From the NCBI GenBank assembly GCA_023091735.1, contig JALKBU010000083.1, positions 26,534 to 90,533 on the forward strand: a stretch of 64,000 nucleotides of DNA. The letters are read 5' to 3'. A program made the position numbers and the translations under genes. Under the pieces are notes generated by a model. It saw only the letters and a list, made by a program, of their open reading frames with translations, searched no databases and was not told where the DNA came from. Shown here piece by piece: positions 31,910 to 41,683 of the stretch. How positions within the stretch are numbered: the stretch's first letter is position 1; each line of letters starts with the position of its first letter. This DNA is from Trichomonas tenax (taxonomy: Eukaryota > Parabasalia > Trichomonadida > Trichomonadidae).

Positions 31910-32877
31910 TCAATCGAAATCAAAATTATCGATTCCATAATCATTATCCTTGAATGCATCAAGTTTAGGATTAAGCTTCATGCTATTGGCTTAATTGATG
32001 ATGTCTGATAAGTCCATTGTTCGCGCTTGAGATTTTCCTTCGCTTGAGTCAACTTTGCTTAATGTGGGCAGTGAAAGTGCAGGTGCTGGCTGTTTTGGAG
32101 TAATATTAAGTGGAAATGTTGGATGCTTATGGTTTTTAGTATCGAATGAAAACATATCGTCATCTGATAAACTGTCAGATTCGTTTTTAGGCAGTGAAAG
32201 CCTTGACGTTGGAACCTGCCTTGGTGTTGGAAGCTTGAGAGTAGGCTCAGATTTGATTACAATCTTCGAATCAGTTTAGCGAATTCTTCAGACTGATCAA
32301 ATCACTGAAATCATCAGACAATCTCTGCTTCTCTTTGTTATTGCGGATGATTAAACAGGTATAATCCTCTCTCATCATCTGTAGATCGTGAATGTTTGTC
32401 TTTTTTGTTGCAAAGAAAAAGCTTGCGAGCAATTTTGGTTGTGTGTTAGAATCACTTGCTGGAGCATCAGCGATATCTATGTAGAATCTGATTCGATCAA
32501 TATCAGAGTTATGTAAATTGATATGATTTCGATCAAAAATTGTGCGGAGATGTTCGGATAACTGCACAAAGTCATTATTTCCGACACTATCAAGTTTGAC
32601 ATCGAAATGCTTGTATATTTGTATTGATTTTGGTAATTTAATTTTAGTTTTCTCCTGACCAATCATGTTTTTAACATTTTTTTTCAGCTGTTTGCATCAG
32701 GACCTTTGAAATATGTAATTCACTCAATTCTGGCCTCTTGCTATTCAACAGACTCAGAGTTTGATGGAAAAACTTCATCATTTTGGTTTTTTGATAACTG
32801 TTTATAATTTTGTCGATTTGTTCATTAAGCAAACACTCTGAACATGCGAAATAGTTGGAAATCTGTTTTGTTATGTT
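31910..32877 (-). pseudogene. multiply frameshifted gene with Pro/Ser-rich and acidic tail
   Basis: Consecutive minus-strand frames make one protein. A helical N-terminal part (open from about 32877; ACSECLLNEQIDK, then MMKFFHQTLSLLNSKRPEL) shifts frame in the run of eight A at 32677-32684. It passes into the 131-codon frame 32271-32666 (KLPKSIQIYKHF and so on) and shifts again near 32275 in a CTAAAC context. A low-complexity tail with repeated LSLP follows, with an in-frame TAA at 31991-31993. After 26 further in-frame codons it ends at TGA 31910-31912 with an acidic FDFD end. Both shifts are in the same direction and fit one extra base each. No domain is recognised; the acidic tail would suit a regulator. 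Sequencing error at A-runs cannot be excluded. Confidence 0.6.
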
Positions 32878-32899
32878 TCATTCAATTTTTGTCACTTTT

Positions 32900-33481
32900 A
32901 TTATCTGTCGTCACTTTTAATTCAGGATTGTTCACCAAATATGTCTGAGAACTCACCATGTGATATTTTATCTCGTGCAAATTATCCCATATTATGAAGG
33001 TATTTGAAATGTAACATTTATATTTGATGATTCTATTGAGATATGTCTGAGAACTCAAATTATTTTTTTAATTTATTCATCACCATAAAAAACTCATCAC
33101 AAGAATCAACAAACTCGATTTAAATGATTTTTCTATGATATAATATCAAGGCAGAGAAATGTTGAGCAGGGTGATGCATGTGATATTGTTTCATTCGCTT
33201 GAATAAATCCTATGAAGCTTAATTAAAGATCTTTGAATCTTTCTTTGATTCAACTGATTTGTTTGAACATTGAAGAGTTCAAACTATCTTCATCACACAT
33301 AAAACACACACGCTTAAGCATGCACATACTTGTAATTGAAAATAAAGTTTTTTCATGATAAAATTTGAATTTTCATTTTAACTGTTCAAATTGCCTACAA
33401 CACACAGACACATAAAGACAAATATATAATTAAAATGAAATTTTATCAAACAAAACAATACAAGACAATATACAACAACAG
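32900..33481. other. intergenic with short direct repeat
   Basis: No coding frame. The 17-mer ATATGTCTGAGAACTCA occurs twice about 100 bases apart (32940 and 33041 regions). Two TCACTTTTA-type elements occur on the plus strand near 32891 and 32910 without a gene behind them. Confidence 0.45.
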
Positions 33482-34708
33482 TTATCTGTGATTTAATTTA
33501 TCTTTGAGTTCATCAATCTGTTTCATTAACACCATGACTTTCGGAGCCATGTCGTCTCTCTGATATTCGTATATTTGTTCCTGAAGCTCTTGAACAAAAT
33601 CATTCATATTTTCACAGTGACTTGTGGCCTTTTCACTCACAGAATTCAACTTATTTTGCATATTATCTAATCGTGTATTACATTCATTTCGTAATAACTC
33701 AAAGAGTTCTAAAAGATGTTTTGCTTTTTCGACAAATAAATGAGAAACTTGGCTAACATCACCCGAAGACTGCTGAGCTGTAGAGAGAATTTCAAGTAAA
33801 CCATCCAAATCTGGTTCTGAAGTCATTTCTTTCACTAATAATTCTTCAAATAATCTTGACAACTGTTCACAAACGCCAACAGCACGAATTCCGTTTTGCG
33901 ATCTGTAAATATTAAGCTTTTTGATCAAATTTGTTAATGTTGCGTTTATAATTTGTTCTCTTTTTTGTGTTTCTTGCATATTTGTAGTGAGTTCCTCTAT
34001 CTTTGATTCATTCATTTTGTTGTTGATATCAAACTGCGCTTGATCTTGTTTCAAGTTCATATTTTCGTGATGAAGTTGCGAAATTGTTTCTTCTAAGTTT
34101 GATATCTTAGTGCGAAGTCTTGTATTTTCTGTATCCAACTGTGATATTTCTTGATTGAGTTTCGAAAAGTCTGTCATTGAGAGATCTTGTTTTGAAGCTG
34201 TTTTATAAATCAAAATTTGAGATTCGTATCTTTTCTGAAGTTCTTGAATCTCCTGAAGACTGCTCTTCGACATCGCTTCGAGTTCTTGCTGATATAATGC
34301 ACAATTAGGACATTCTGAAGCTCCAATTCTTTGATTTGCCAAACTCGTGATTTGAAGGTTTTTAATCGTGTTCTTTAGCTCAACAATCTTTCCAGAAACC
34401 TGCTCCAGTGTCGTGCATCCAAGTAAATTCATTATTTCGTGAATTGTTTGCGTGTTTGTGTCCATTTCTTGTGAAGATCTTAACATATTTATCTCAGCAA
34501 TCTTCTCGTAGTACTGCACTTCAAAGGAGTCGTGTTCTGTCTTCAAAATTGCCATTTCTTGCTGATGAATTTTTTCTTTTTCGATTAAAGCTTTCTCCAA
34601 ACGCTCATTTGCCTCTTGACACTGCTGCACCTGGTACTGCAGGTGGTAAAGCTCATTCCTCTGACCTTGGCTGATCACTTCGTCGACATCAGGTTCCACT
34701 TCCAACAT
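33482..34708 (-). CDS. coiled-coil protein, orphan
   Basis: 408 residues, starting at an ATG followed by an acidic MLEVEPDVDEV. It is almost entirely coiled coil, broken by a CxxC-containing turn near residue 133 (ECPNCALYQQ) and a more globular segment about 265-310 (GVCEQLSRLFEELLVKEM). There is no membrane span or catalytic motif. It could be a golgin- or centrosome-type tether by composition, but no family is recognised. The CxxC turn could bind zinc only with another pair, which I do not see. The gene is divergent from the FANCD2-like gene with 370 bases between starts. Confidence 0.75.
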   Translation of the reverse strand: MLEVEPDVDEVISQGQRNELYHLQYQVQQCQEANERLEKALIEKEKIHQQEMAILKTEHDSFEVQYYEKIAEINMLRSSQEMDTNTQTIHEIMNLLGCTTLEQVSGKIVELKNTIKNLQITSLANQRIGASECPNCALYQQELEAMSKSSLQEIQELQKRYESQILIYKTASKQDLSMTDFSKLNQEISQLDTENTRLRTKISNLEETISQLHHENMNLKQDQAQFDINNKMNESKIEELTTNMQETQKREQIINATLTNLIKKLNIYRSQNGIRAVGVCEQLSRLFEELLVKEMTSEPDLDGLLEILSTAQQSSGDVSQVSHLFVEKAKHLLELFELLRNECNTRLDNMQNKLNSVSEKATSHCENMNDFVQELQEQIYEYQRDDMAPKVMVLMKQIDELKDKLNHR

Positions 34709-35078
34709 TCAGAAGGGACCGTTTAAAAATTGAAAATTTGCTAATTTTCGAAAAGTGCGTTTTCCTCAAGATCCTCAAATCTTATCATAGATATTATATC
34801 AAATTTTTCTATTACTCAAGCAATACTATATAATCAACAATTCAAAGTTGCTATAAATCTTGAGTTTGAAATTGCTTCAAATTTTGTTGGCTTTAACAAA
34901 ATTGGCCAGATTTGGAGCATCAGTGAAGATTTTATTTCAAGAAAAATATGAAAATACAGAGGTATAATAACTACATTTGAAGTTATGAAGATGCTTTTGA
35001 ATCTTAATGATATTTTGACAATCTGATAATGTAAATATTTTTTTGTCATGTAAGTTTAGTCACTTTTATTTTTTGTTA
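34709..35078. other. divergent promoter region
   Basis: 370 bases between the minus coiled-coil gene and the plus FANCD2-like gene. The right end holds the 13-mer motif and Inr annotated separately; otherwise AT-rich. Confidence 0.45.
35041..35068 (+). promoter_or_regulatory. 13-mer motif plus Inr-like element
   Basis: TTTTGTCATGTAA at 35041-35053 is followed seven bases later by TCACTTTTA at 35060-35068. The presumed start A is at 35062 and the ATG is at 35079. This is the clearest juxtaposition of the two recurring elements and shows that the TTG-started extension of the frame to 35043 is promoter, not coding. Confidence 0.6.
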
Positions 35079-38057
35079 ATGGAATCAGATATCATTGATT
35101 TTTCAGCACAAGCACGAAACAATATAAAAGAAATTTTAAATAAATTGAGGAAAAATCGGCCTCCATATGATCAAATGCTTTTAATGCTTAAATCTTTATT
35201 GTTGACCTCGAGTGAAACAGATTTAGTTTTTTCTAGAATTCCTGATTTGATATATTTATCAGCAAACGATTTTCTTTATTTTTGTCCATTATTTAAATCA
35301 TTAATTCTTAAAGACGCAACAAATTCAAATTATATAATGAAGTTATTGCCACAATTCGATTATAATGATCTAGTTTCTGAAGAACCATTAAATTTAGGTC
35401 TTATTCTCGCAGAAACAGTAGATGTTTCTAATCTTCCTGGTTTAATTTCATTTTTATTATTGGGATTTAATGAGAAAAGAACAGAACAAATATACTCAAA
35501 GCTCTCAGATATTCTCATAGCGAACATTGATCAGCAAATTTACTTAACATTTCAAGACTTTGTTTGTCCTAAATTATCGCATTTCTTTAATGAAATCCAA
35601 AACATAAAACATTGGACAATATTTGAGTTCTTTATCTTAATGATAGCAATTTCTCGTCCTTCTTTGAGAGTTAAAATTGACAAAATATTTTGGAATGCTG
35701 TAGTTTCGGAGAAAGTTACATTGGAAGAAGTTCGAATTTTTTTAGGAAAAAAAGTTATATTTTCGCATTTGTTTTCAAATATATCAATGTTCACAGATAT
35801 TATATTCGATAATACTCCAAAATATACAGCCATATCTTCAATCCCTTTGTTTGCAGGAATAATTGAACAGATATTAATATCATATCCTGAATACGCTGAT
35901 AGTTATCTTGAACAGATTTTAACTTATGTTCTAAATGGACCGAATTTTGGATCATCTGTATCTACATTAGCATTAATAACTACTGAGTCACCAGCACTCT
36001 CTAAAAATGTTTTAGCAATCGATGATGTTTTATGTGATTCTTTATCATTAAATGTTTCAGCTTTGCAGACAATTTGTTACATTATTGCAAAGTCTGCGAC
36101 ACCAGAATCAACGCCATCACTTTATATATCAGTCCAGAAGAGACTGTTTCATCATTCACAGATATTAGTGCAGGCAGGTGTGAGCTTGACATTTCATTTT
36201 TGCAGAGTCAATAAAGATCAAACGAAAGAAATGATATATTGGGTATTAAGCTCAATGGAAAATAATGCAATGATTCTCAAACCTTCAATTTTATTATCAA
36301 TTGTTGATATGTTTTATATTCTCAAACTCGACACCAATTATATTGAATGTTTCGCAGTGTTTGCTATGAGATTATTGAATGATTACAAAGTTCTCACTTA
36401 CATGAAAAGTGTCGAAAAGTTTTGCCTTCCATACACAAATTCTCCTGGATATGTCGTTAAAATGGATTCAATTTCAACAATTTATCAAGGTGAATTAATT
36501 GGTGAGTTATTGATGCTTATTTGCAATATCAAGAAAATAATTGAAGCAAATGATATTCACTCAACTGAATTGGATAAATTTAGAACCTACAAGAGTTTAG
36601 ATTTCCTGAATTCACCAACTACAATACGATTTCTTATGCCAACATTTTTCAATAGATTGACAACATTAGAGAATATTCTGAATGCTTCTAATTCATTCGT
36701 TAAACATTCTGTGTTCGCGCGTGCTGCAATGTTTCCAATATTATGCAGAGCGAAGTTTACAAAAGCACAAAGAGAGCCTTTCATGTCCATCTTGAAAACA
36801 ATCAATTTAATTATCAGAATTCATCCAAGTTTTACCAGAAAATCAATGAAAGAATATTCGCCTGAATTGACTCAGTTATCACCAGATTTCTTATTCTATA
36901 CATTGGATAATGAAGAATTTGAGTTCCCAGATGATATTTTCTTTACATCTATGGTCTTCATGAGTTTATATGATTTGTTTGTAAGTGATAATCAAAATCA
37001 TCGATTTTTCTTCGATAACAAATTCCTTTGTATCAAAGAAACAATGCCTGAATCAGTGCCAACAAAAATATTGACAATTTGCACTTGTTTAATTAATTTA
37101 ATCAAAGAAAGCGACAGATCAAGAGACCAATTTTTGATTACAGATTGCGTGAATATTGTAGCAAATGGATTAGATTTTATCACAGCATGCGTGATTGCAG
37201 GCAGGAGAGGAAATATTGACTTCATGAATGATATATATCCGATTGTTATTAACTCATATGATGTCGGAATTGCTGCGAGAGCGATGTTATTAGGATTTCA
37301 TCTCAAAGTTGACAGAGATATAATAATAGAAGTTGCAAAAGAGATAAAGATGACAAATTTCGTGAGTGATCTCGTTTCTCATGATGCAATTTATTCTTTT
37401 GGTTTAATGAATATCGATGCTGTTGTTAATCCAAAGGAAAAGAATTCAAATTGGCGTCTTTTAATTTATCTGACATTAATGATGAACGAATTTGAAGAAT
37501 TTTATGACGCGATGTACACTTATATTGATCTAATCAATTCTAAAACTCTTCCATTATACTTTGGTGTCACTCTATCAGAAATATTGGCATCAAGATGCTC
37601 AGAATATAGCGAAAGAGTCGCGAGCATTGCTTTACTTGCTACAGAAATTATCAAATTCATCTTCGTTGATGATATCGTCATATTTGAGACCATTAAAAGA
37701 CTCATTGATGAAATAGTAAAGATTCAAAGCACAAGGGACCCTCCAATGCAGATCGGGAATCTTGCAGTTTTGCTTGAAAAGAAGATGGGAACAGTTTCAA
37801 AGATGAATACAAAATCAACAAAATTTAAAGTATACAAGAGATTATTAGTATCTGTTAAGAGCTTGAAGAAACCAAAGGACTTTGTTCCAACTATTGATCC
37901 ATCAGAAGAAGATGTTGATAATGCAGCAAATGATTTATTCCATCTAAACGATGATTCAAGTAATAGCGAAGAAGATATTGATGAATCTTCTTCCGGCCAG
38001 GAAACTCCCGGTGAAGCATCAGAAGGTTATTCATATTCTAGTCCTGAATCAGACTAA
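35079..38057 (+). CDS. FANCD2-like alpha-solenoid protein
   Basis: 992 residues from MESDIIDF, all helical repeats with a Ser/Asp/Glu-rich tail (DDSSNSEEDIDESSSG). Hydrophobic spacing in residues about 50-170 follows the FANCD2 N-terminal solenoid: a SRIPDLI helix (human SLPEIL), and SNLPGLISFLLLGF then IYSKLSDIL (human LEDLPVIIKFILHS then ISELREKL). In both proteins a TAL-P-A-type helix comes later (LALITTESPALSKN). FANCD2 with FANCI clamps DNA in interstrand-crosslink repair and is activated by monoubiquitination. Where the acceptor Lys would fall (RLFHHSQILVQAG, about residue 365) I see no matching Lys. It is shorter than animal FANCD2 (about 1,450). The assignment rests on remembered patterns, not alignment; another HEAT-like protein is possible. 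The start is set by the upstream Inr. Confidence 0.5.
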   Translation: MESDIIDFSAQARNNIKEILNKLRKNRPPYDQMLLMLKSLLLTSSETDLVFSRIPDLIYLSANDFLYFCPLFKSLILKDATNSNYIMKLLPQFDYNDLVSEEPLNLGLILAETVDVSNLPGLISFLLLGFNEKRTEQIYSKLSDILIANIDQQIYLTFQDFVCPKLSHFFNEIQNIKHWTIFEFFILMIAISRPSLRVKIDKIFWNAVVSEKVTLEEVRIFLGKKVIFSHLFSNISMFTDIIFDNTPKYTAISSIPLFAGIIEQILISYPEYADSYLEQILTYVLNGPNFGSSVSTLALITTESPALSKNVLAIDDVLCDSLSLNVSALQTICYIIAKSATPESTPSLYISVQKRLFHHSQILVQAGVSLTFHFCRVNKDQTKEMIYWVLSSMENNAMILKPSILLSIVDMFYILKLDTNYIECFAVFAMRLLNDYKVLTYMKSVEKFCLPYTNSPGYVVKMDSISTIYQGELIGELLMLICNIKKIIEANDIHSTELDKFRTYKSLDFLNSPTTIRFLMPTFFNRLTTLENILNASNSFVKHSVFARAAMFPILCRAKFTKAQREPFMSILKTINLIIRIHPSFTRKSMKEYSPELTQLSPDFLFYTLDNEEFEFPDDIFFTSMVFMSLYDLFVSDNQNHRFFFDNKFLCIKETMPESVPTKILTICTCLINLIKESDRSRDQFLITDCVNIVANGLDFITACVIAGRRGNIDFMNDIYPIVINSYDVGIAARAMLLGFHLKVDRDIIIEVAKEIKMTNFVSDLVSHDAIYSFGLMNIDAVVNPKEKNSNWRLLIYLTLMMNEFEEFYDAMYTYIDLINSKTLPLYFGVTLSEILASRCSEYSERVASIALLATEIIKFIFVDDIVIFETIKRLIDEIVKIQSTRDPPMQIGNLAVLLEKKMGTVSKMNTKSTKFKVYKRLLVSVKSLKKPKDFVPTIDPSEEDVDNAANDLFHLNDDSSNSEEDIDESSSGQETPGEASEGYSYSSPESD

Positions 38058-38287
38058 TCACATATTATTTGTTTGTATTATTATAAATAACTTGTTTGTA
38101 TTTTTATTCTTTATTTAAATGAAATGATAATTTATCTTGAGAACCATCAATGTTTAAAACATTATTTCTATATATGAATTTTACTCAAATAACAGCAATT
38201 ATGATTTGAGCATACTTGAAGTGAAATGAAGACGATTCAATTTAAAAGTGCCACTTTTTGTTATGTAATAATTTTGCTTTGCGTGAG

Positions 38288-39210
38288 ATGATTTGGATTT
38301 ATACAAAAACCCAAAATTTCGATATTCGTATTATCAGTCCAATAGTGAGTATAATGTACACAGAGTAGTATTTTGTTGTTTAAATAATCATTCAATTTAT
38401 TTTAATTGCGATAATATAGCTGCAAATATAAATTTTTGTTATTTCTACAACTGCTCCTCGACGAAAAATTCTGGATGCGTCGCATTTGATGTGGAATCTG
38501 GAAATTTTTCGAATGATAAAATTTGCGCTATTTCATCCTATTGCATGTCCCATGGAGTTTATAGTTATAGCTTTACATTCAATGGGATACAGCATTATTC
38601 TCGGTGCAGTTTTCTTAGTTCTGGGACTAAAAATGCTCGACCTGCGGGCGTTGTGCTGATAGATGGCGGAAAACAAGAAATGAAGCAAACAAATTCTAGT
38701 TATGCATATGTTTTATCTTATGGTTTTATTGCCATTTTTAGGTCATCCACACAAGGAAATATCACATTTTGCTGTGTAGAGTCATCGGATTCATTAAATG
38801 AAATTTGTGATTATCGAATGAGTTCGTATTTATTATTTCATTGCAGTTTTTTCAATAATACTGCTCAGAGTATTTTTAGAATATATTATCAAGTTTCGAA
38901 TGTAGTGATTTCAAATTGCATCTTGATTAACAACTCTGTAAGTTATTTGATGCACAATAAATTTATTCGGGATTCACAGCTTTCAATGAATGATTGTTAC
39001 CTAGAGAACACAATATCAACAACATATAATGCAGAATTCAATAATCCAATGACAAGCAAATCTATTATCATTTTCAATTTTGATACATTAAAATGCAACA
39101 CGATTCCAGATTATTTCATTAAGATTGAAGAATGTACCCAACCTATTTTTATTCATTTCTCATTATCCAAATACTTCAATTTCATTTATTCCATTCTCAT
39201 TTTATTGTAA
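38288..39210 (+). pseudogene. cysteine-rich beta-helix-like surface protein, 5'-truncated copy 1
   Basis: Open from about 38293 to a stop at 39210 but without an in-frame ATG; the only nearby ATG (38288) is in another frame, so at least one indel near 38320 or a 5' loss must be assumed. The 305 codons are rich in Ser, Asn, Cys, Tyr and Phe, with repeated units of the form C-x-F/Y-x-N-C/N. These suggest stacked parallel beta-helix coils as in the Pmp-like and other large trichomonad surface families. It ends in a hydrophobic segment. The paralogous copy 2 follows directly in tandem. Function would be adhesion or surface display by family analogy; no signal peptide remains. Confidence 0.55.
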
Positions 39211-39310
39211 TTAAAACATTATGTGAAGAGTAGAAATAAGAATGTTATATTTCTTTGATGCGACATTCTTTTCGTTAATTTTCTTCACTGGACTTATATA
39301 GATATTCTAA

Positions 39311-40032
39311 ACTCCGATATTCGTACTATCAGTCCAATGCTGAGCATAACATACATAGAGTAGTCTTTTGTTACTTAAATAATCATTCAATCTATTTTAA
39401 ATGTAATAACATAGCTACAAAAATAAATTCGTGTTATTTCTATAACAGCACCTCACAGCGAAATTCTGACTGTGTCTTTTTTGAGATTACTAAGGGAAAT
39501 TTTATAAATGAAAAAAATGTGCCATTGGATCTATTTATGAATCTCATGGACACTATTGTTTCATTAAAATGTCCAATGGTTTGCAGAGTTATTCTGAGTG
39601 TTGCTTTCTCAATTCAGGCCATGACTTTTCTTCAAGATTAGGCAATTCACGTGTTATTTTATTGCAAGGTGGTCAACAATCAATTAGCGGAACTAATTCT
39701 AGTCACGCAATAACTATGGCTTATGGATTTACTGGAGTATTTGAATCAACAACGCAAGGAAATATCAAATATTGCTGCATTGAATCAACAGAAGTTTGGA
39801 ACGAAATTTGCGATTTTCGTTTGAGCTCTTATTCTCTATCACACTGCATTTTTTCCAATTATACTGCCAATTTTATTTTTAGAATAAATTATCAAGTTTC
39901 GAATGTAACAATATCAGATTCTGTCTTCATAAGCAACTCTGGAAGATAATTGATGTATAATAGCTTCATTCAAGGTGCGCAGCTTTTAATGAATGATTGT
40001 TACCTTGATAACACAATATCAACAACACATAA
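39311..40032 (+). pseudogene. cysteine-rich beta-helix-like surface protein, decayed tandem copy 2
   Basis: Paralogue of the preceding copy, with matching residues throughout (FCYLNNHSIYF, GGQQSISGTNSS, YQVSNVTISDS). Lesions are readable by comparison. One A is missing in the run at 39511-39517, which shifts the frame before the CAIGSIYESHG segment. An in-frame TAA at 39947-39949 replaces the SY seen in copy 1. Similarity ends near 40032, where an unrelated GC-richer fragment begins. Neither copy has a start codon. The pair therefore looks like an old tandem duplication, both members dead. Confidence 0.6.
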
Positions 40033-40143
40033 CGCGTTAGAACACCAAAGCACGCTCTTGGACTCGTTTCGGCTTGGAAGAACTGCACAGAACTTCACGA
40101 GAAGCTGAAACAACAGAAGAAACTTAATTCCAAGAAGATTTAA
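40033..40143 (+). pseudogene. foreign 3' gene fragment inside the surface-gene relic
   Basis: A 36-codon open segment between TAA 40030-40032 and TAA 40141-40143 is distinctly richer in G and C than its flanks and reads like the basic C-terminus of another gene (ALGLVSAWKNCTELHEKLK, then Gln/Lys-rich). It lies exactly where similarity between the tandem surface copies stops, so it may mark an insertion or recombination junction. Sequence after 40145 again resembles the beta-helix family. Parent gene not recognised. Confidence 0.35.
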
Positions 40144-40307
40144 TTTCCATTTCTTTGTTTGTAAATCTGTTAATATAATATCCAATACCATTTTTAAGAA
40201 TAACAAACAAATTTCTATAGCATATACTTCAAAACCAAACATCAATTTGCTGATAATAATATTATTGAAAAATCATATAAAAACACATATTAAATTGATA
40301 AAAATGC

Positions 40308-40976
40308 CTATTTTCGAGGTAACCTTCTGAGATCTTTTGATACTTTGAATCCTTTGATTGAAAGCGGGCATTCTTCAACTTTTTGTGCGTTTATGATGTG
40401 CGGGAATTGTCTTTCTAATATATGAGCGAAAGAAGGACCAAAAGCACATCCATCTATCCTGCTCATTTGTGGATTCGGTGAATAATAAATATCTTTGCAG
40501 CATGGACAGTAAATCATACAATGTGATACACCGGGTTTCGGAGAAAGTCCATAAGGAAGACATTTCTGCCCATGACATGAAATTCTGGGACAATGCCCAT
40601 AATGACCTTCTTGAAAACTGCCTAAAATGCGAATTAATCCTTCGTCAGTTAATATATATCGTGCATGTATCAATAAAAACAATCTTTCGACGTTGTATTC
40701 TATTTCAGGTGTCAATTCTTTTTCGCTATCATCGCTTCCTCTCAGAATTTGAATGAGATATTTGTAATTTCTGAATTCCTGTGACAATCCATTCAGATTG
40801 AAATCGTCATTTAAGAAAAATTCGTCGATATTCGCAAGCCAATCAATATCTTCGACTTGTAGAAAAGATCCGATCCAATCAGAGCAATAACTGACGCTAT
40901 ATTCGTCGGATGGCTCTGAGTATAGCGATTCCTCTTCTTCTTCGTAAGAGTTGTCGCTATAATTATCAGCCATCAA
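40308..40976 (-). CDS. CSNK2B: casein kinase 2 regulatory (beta) subunit
   Basis: 222 residues. An acidic, Ser/Tyr/Glu-rich N-terminus leads into the CK2 beta core (WIGSFLQVEDIDWLANIDEFFLND region). The zinc-binding module comprises CPRISCHGQKCLPYGLS and YCPCCKDIYYSP, giving the four cysteines (two CxxC-type pairs) that hold the beta-beta dimer, followed by DGCAFGPSFAHI. It assembles with two catalytic CK2 alpha subunits and directs substrate choice, in nucleus and cytoplasm. Length matches the family (about 215). The acidic N-terminal extension is longer than usual. Ends in a basic LRRLPRK. No lesions. Confidence 0.92.
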   Translation of the reverse strand: MMADNYSDNSYEEEEESLYSEPSDEYSVSYCSDWIGSFLQVEDIDWLANIDEFFLNDDFNLNGLSQEFRNYKYLIQILRGSDDSEKELTPEIEYNVERLFLLIHARYILTDEGLIRILGSFQEGHYGHCPRISCHGQKCLPYGLSPKPGVSHCMIYCPCCKDIYYSPNPQMSRIDGCAFGPSFAHILERQFPHIINAQKVEECPLSIKGFKVSKDLRRLPRK

Positions 40977-41488
40977 GAAAAATGAAAAATATCACATTCA
41001 AAATTTTACCACTGTATGTCTCACTTCCACTATTTTTCCTATTTGGCTCGAATTTTTTCTTAATAATTCATTAATCTACAAAACCTGCATTTTCATATTT
41101 AAACTATTGAAATTCTAATATTATTAAGCATATACTATATATAGTAGCTACTATAGCATCTATTAAACTAATTAATTATGTTTCAAAAGCTTTATTTAAT
41201 GAGATGCTCATTAATTTGGCCTTGAGGGAATTTTGCATGTCGTAGGATGCGCTCTGTGAATGGCATGTTGCAACACTCTTTAAGAATACGAGAGATTCAT
41301 TTCATAGATCACTACAGTGTCATCAACAACAAAAAATCTTTTTTTAGTTTTATATTTTTTCATGATGCGAAATATTATAAAACTATTATTTCAGGGAAAG
41401 TGCACAATATTGAGTTTTGCTCCATGGAATCCAAATACCGATGCGAAATATGAAGTGATGGCATATTGGTGATATTTTTTACACATAG
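40977..41488. other. intergenic, possible gene debris
   Basis: AT-rich. The 68-codon plus frame 41247-41453 (MRSVNGMLQHSLRIRE...) has some protein-like character but no recognisable family and no promoter motif, so I leave it uncalled; it could be debris upstream of the BspA relic. Confidence 0.35.
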
Positions 41489-41665
41489 TGGATCGCATCA
41501 ACTGTCACATCAATCAAAGGAACTGATATTGGATCTTATGCATTCTTGCCATGCAAAGACACATTGGTGGTGGTCTCTTTCGAACCAAATTCCAATCTCC
41601 AAGTCCTTCAAAACTATTCGTTCTATTCATGCACTGAAATCAAAAGTATTGACTTTTCATCATGA
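41489..41665 (+). pseudogene. BspA-like leucine-rich-repeat relic
   Basis: A 58-codon open piece between TAG 41486-41488 and TGA 41663-41665 carries two LRR_5/BspA-type units: TVTSIKGTDIGSYAF followed by FEPNSNLQVLQNYSF and CTEIKSIDFSS. The spacing (IG..AF..C..L..I) is that of trichomonad BspA-like surface proteins. Nothing else of the gene remains, and the hairpin array begins 19 bases after it. Confidence 0.65.
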
Positions 41666-41683
41666 AAAAATCAACAACGATTT

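Noticed and set aside
32271..32290. Programmed -1 frameshift at a GCTAAAC heptamer
   Set aside because: The -1 frame stops after a few codons; the open continuation is in the other direction, so the classical -1 mechanism does not fit.
34834..35049. 71-codon minus frame opposite the FANCD2-like promoter
   Set aside because: It lies over the promoter motif of the plus gene and reads as translated AT-rich DNA.
41247..41453. 68-codon plus frame upstream of the BspA relic
   Set aside because: Some protein-like runs but no recognisable family, promoter motif or continuation; may be debris.
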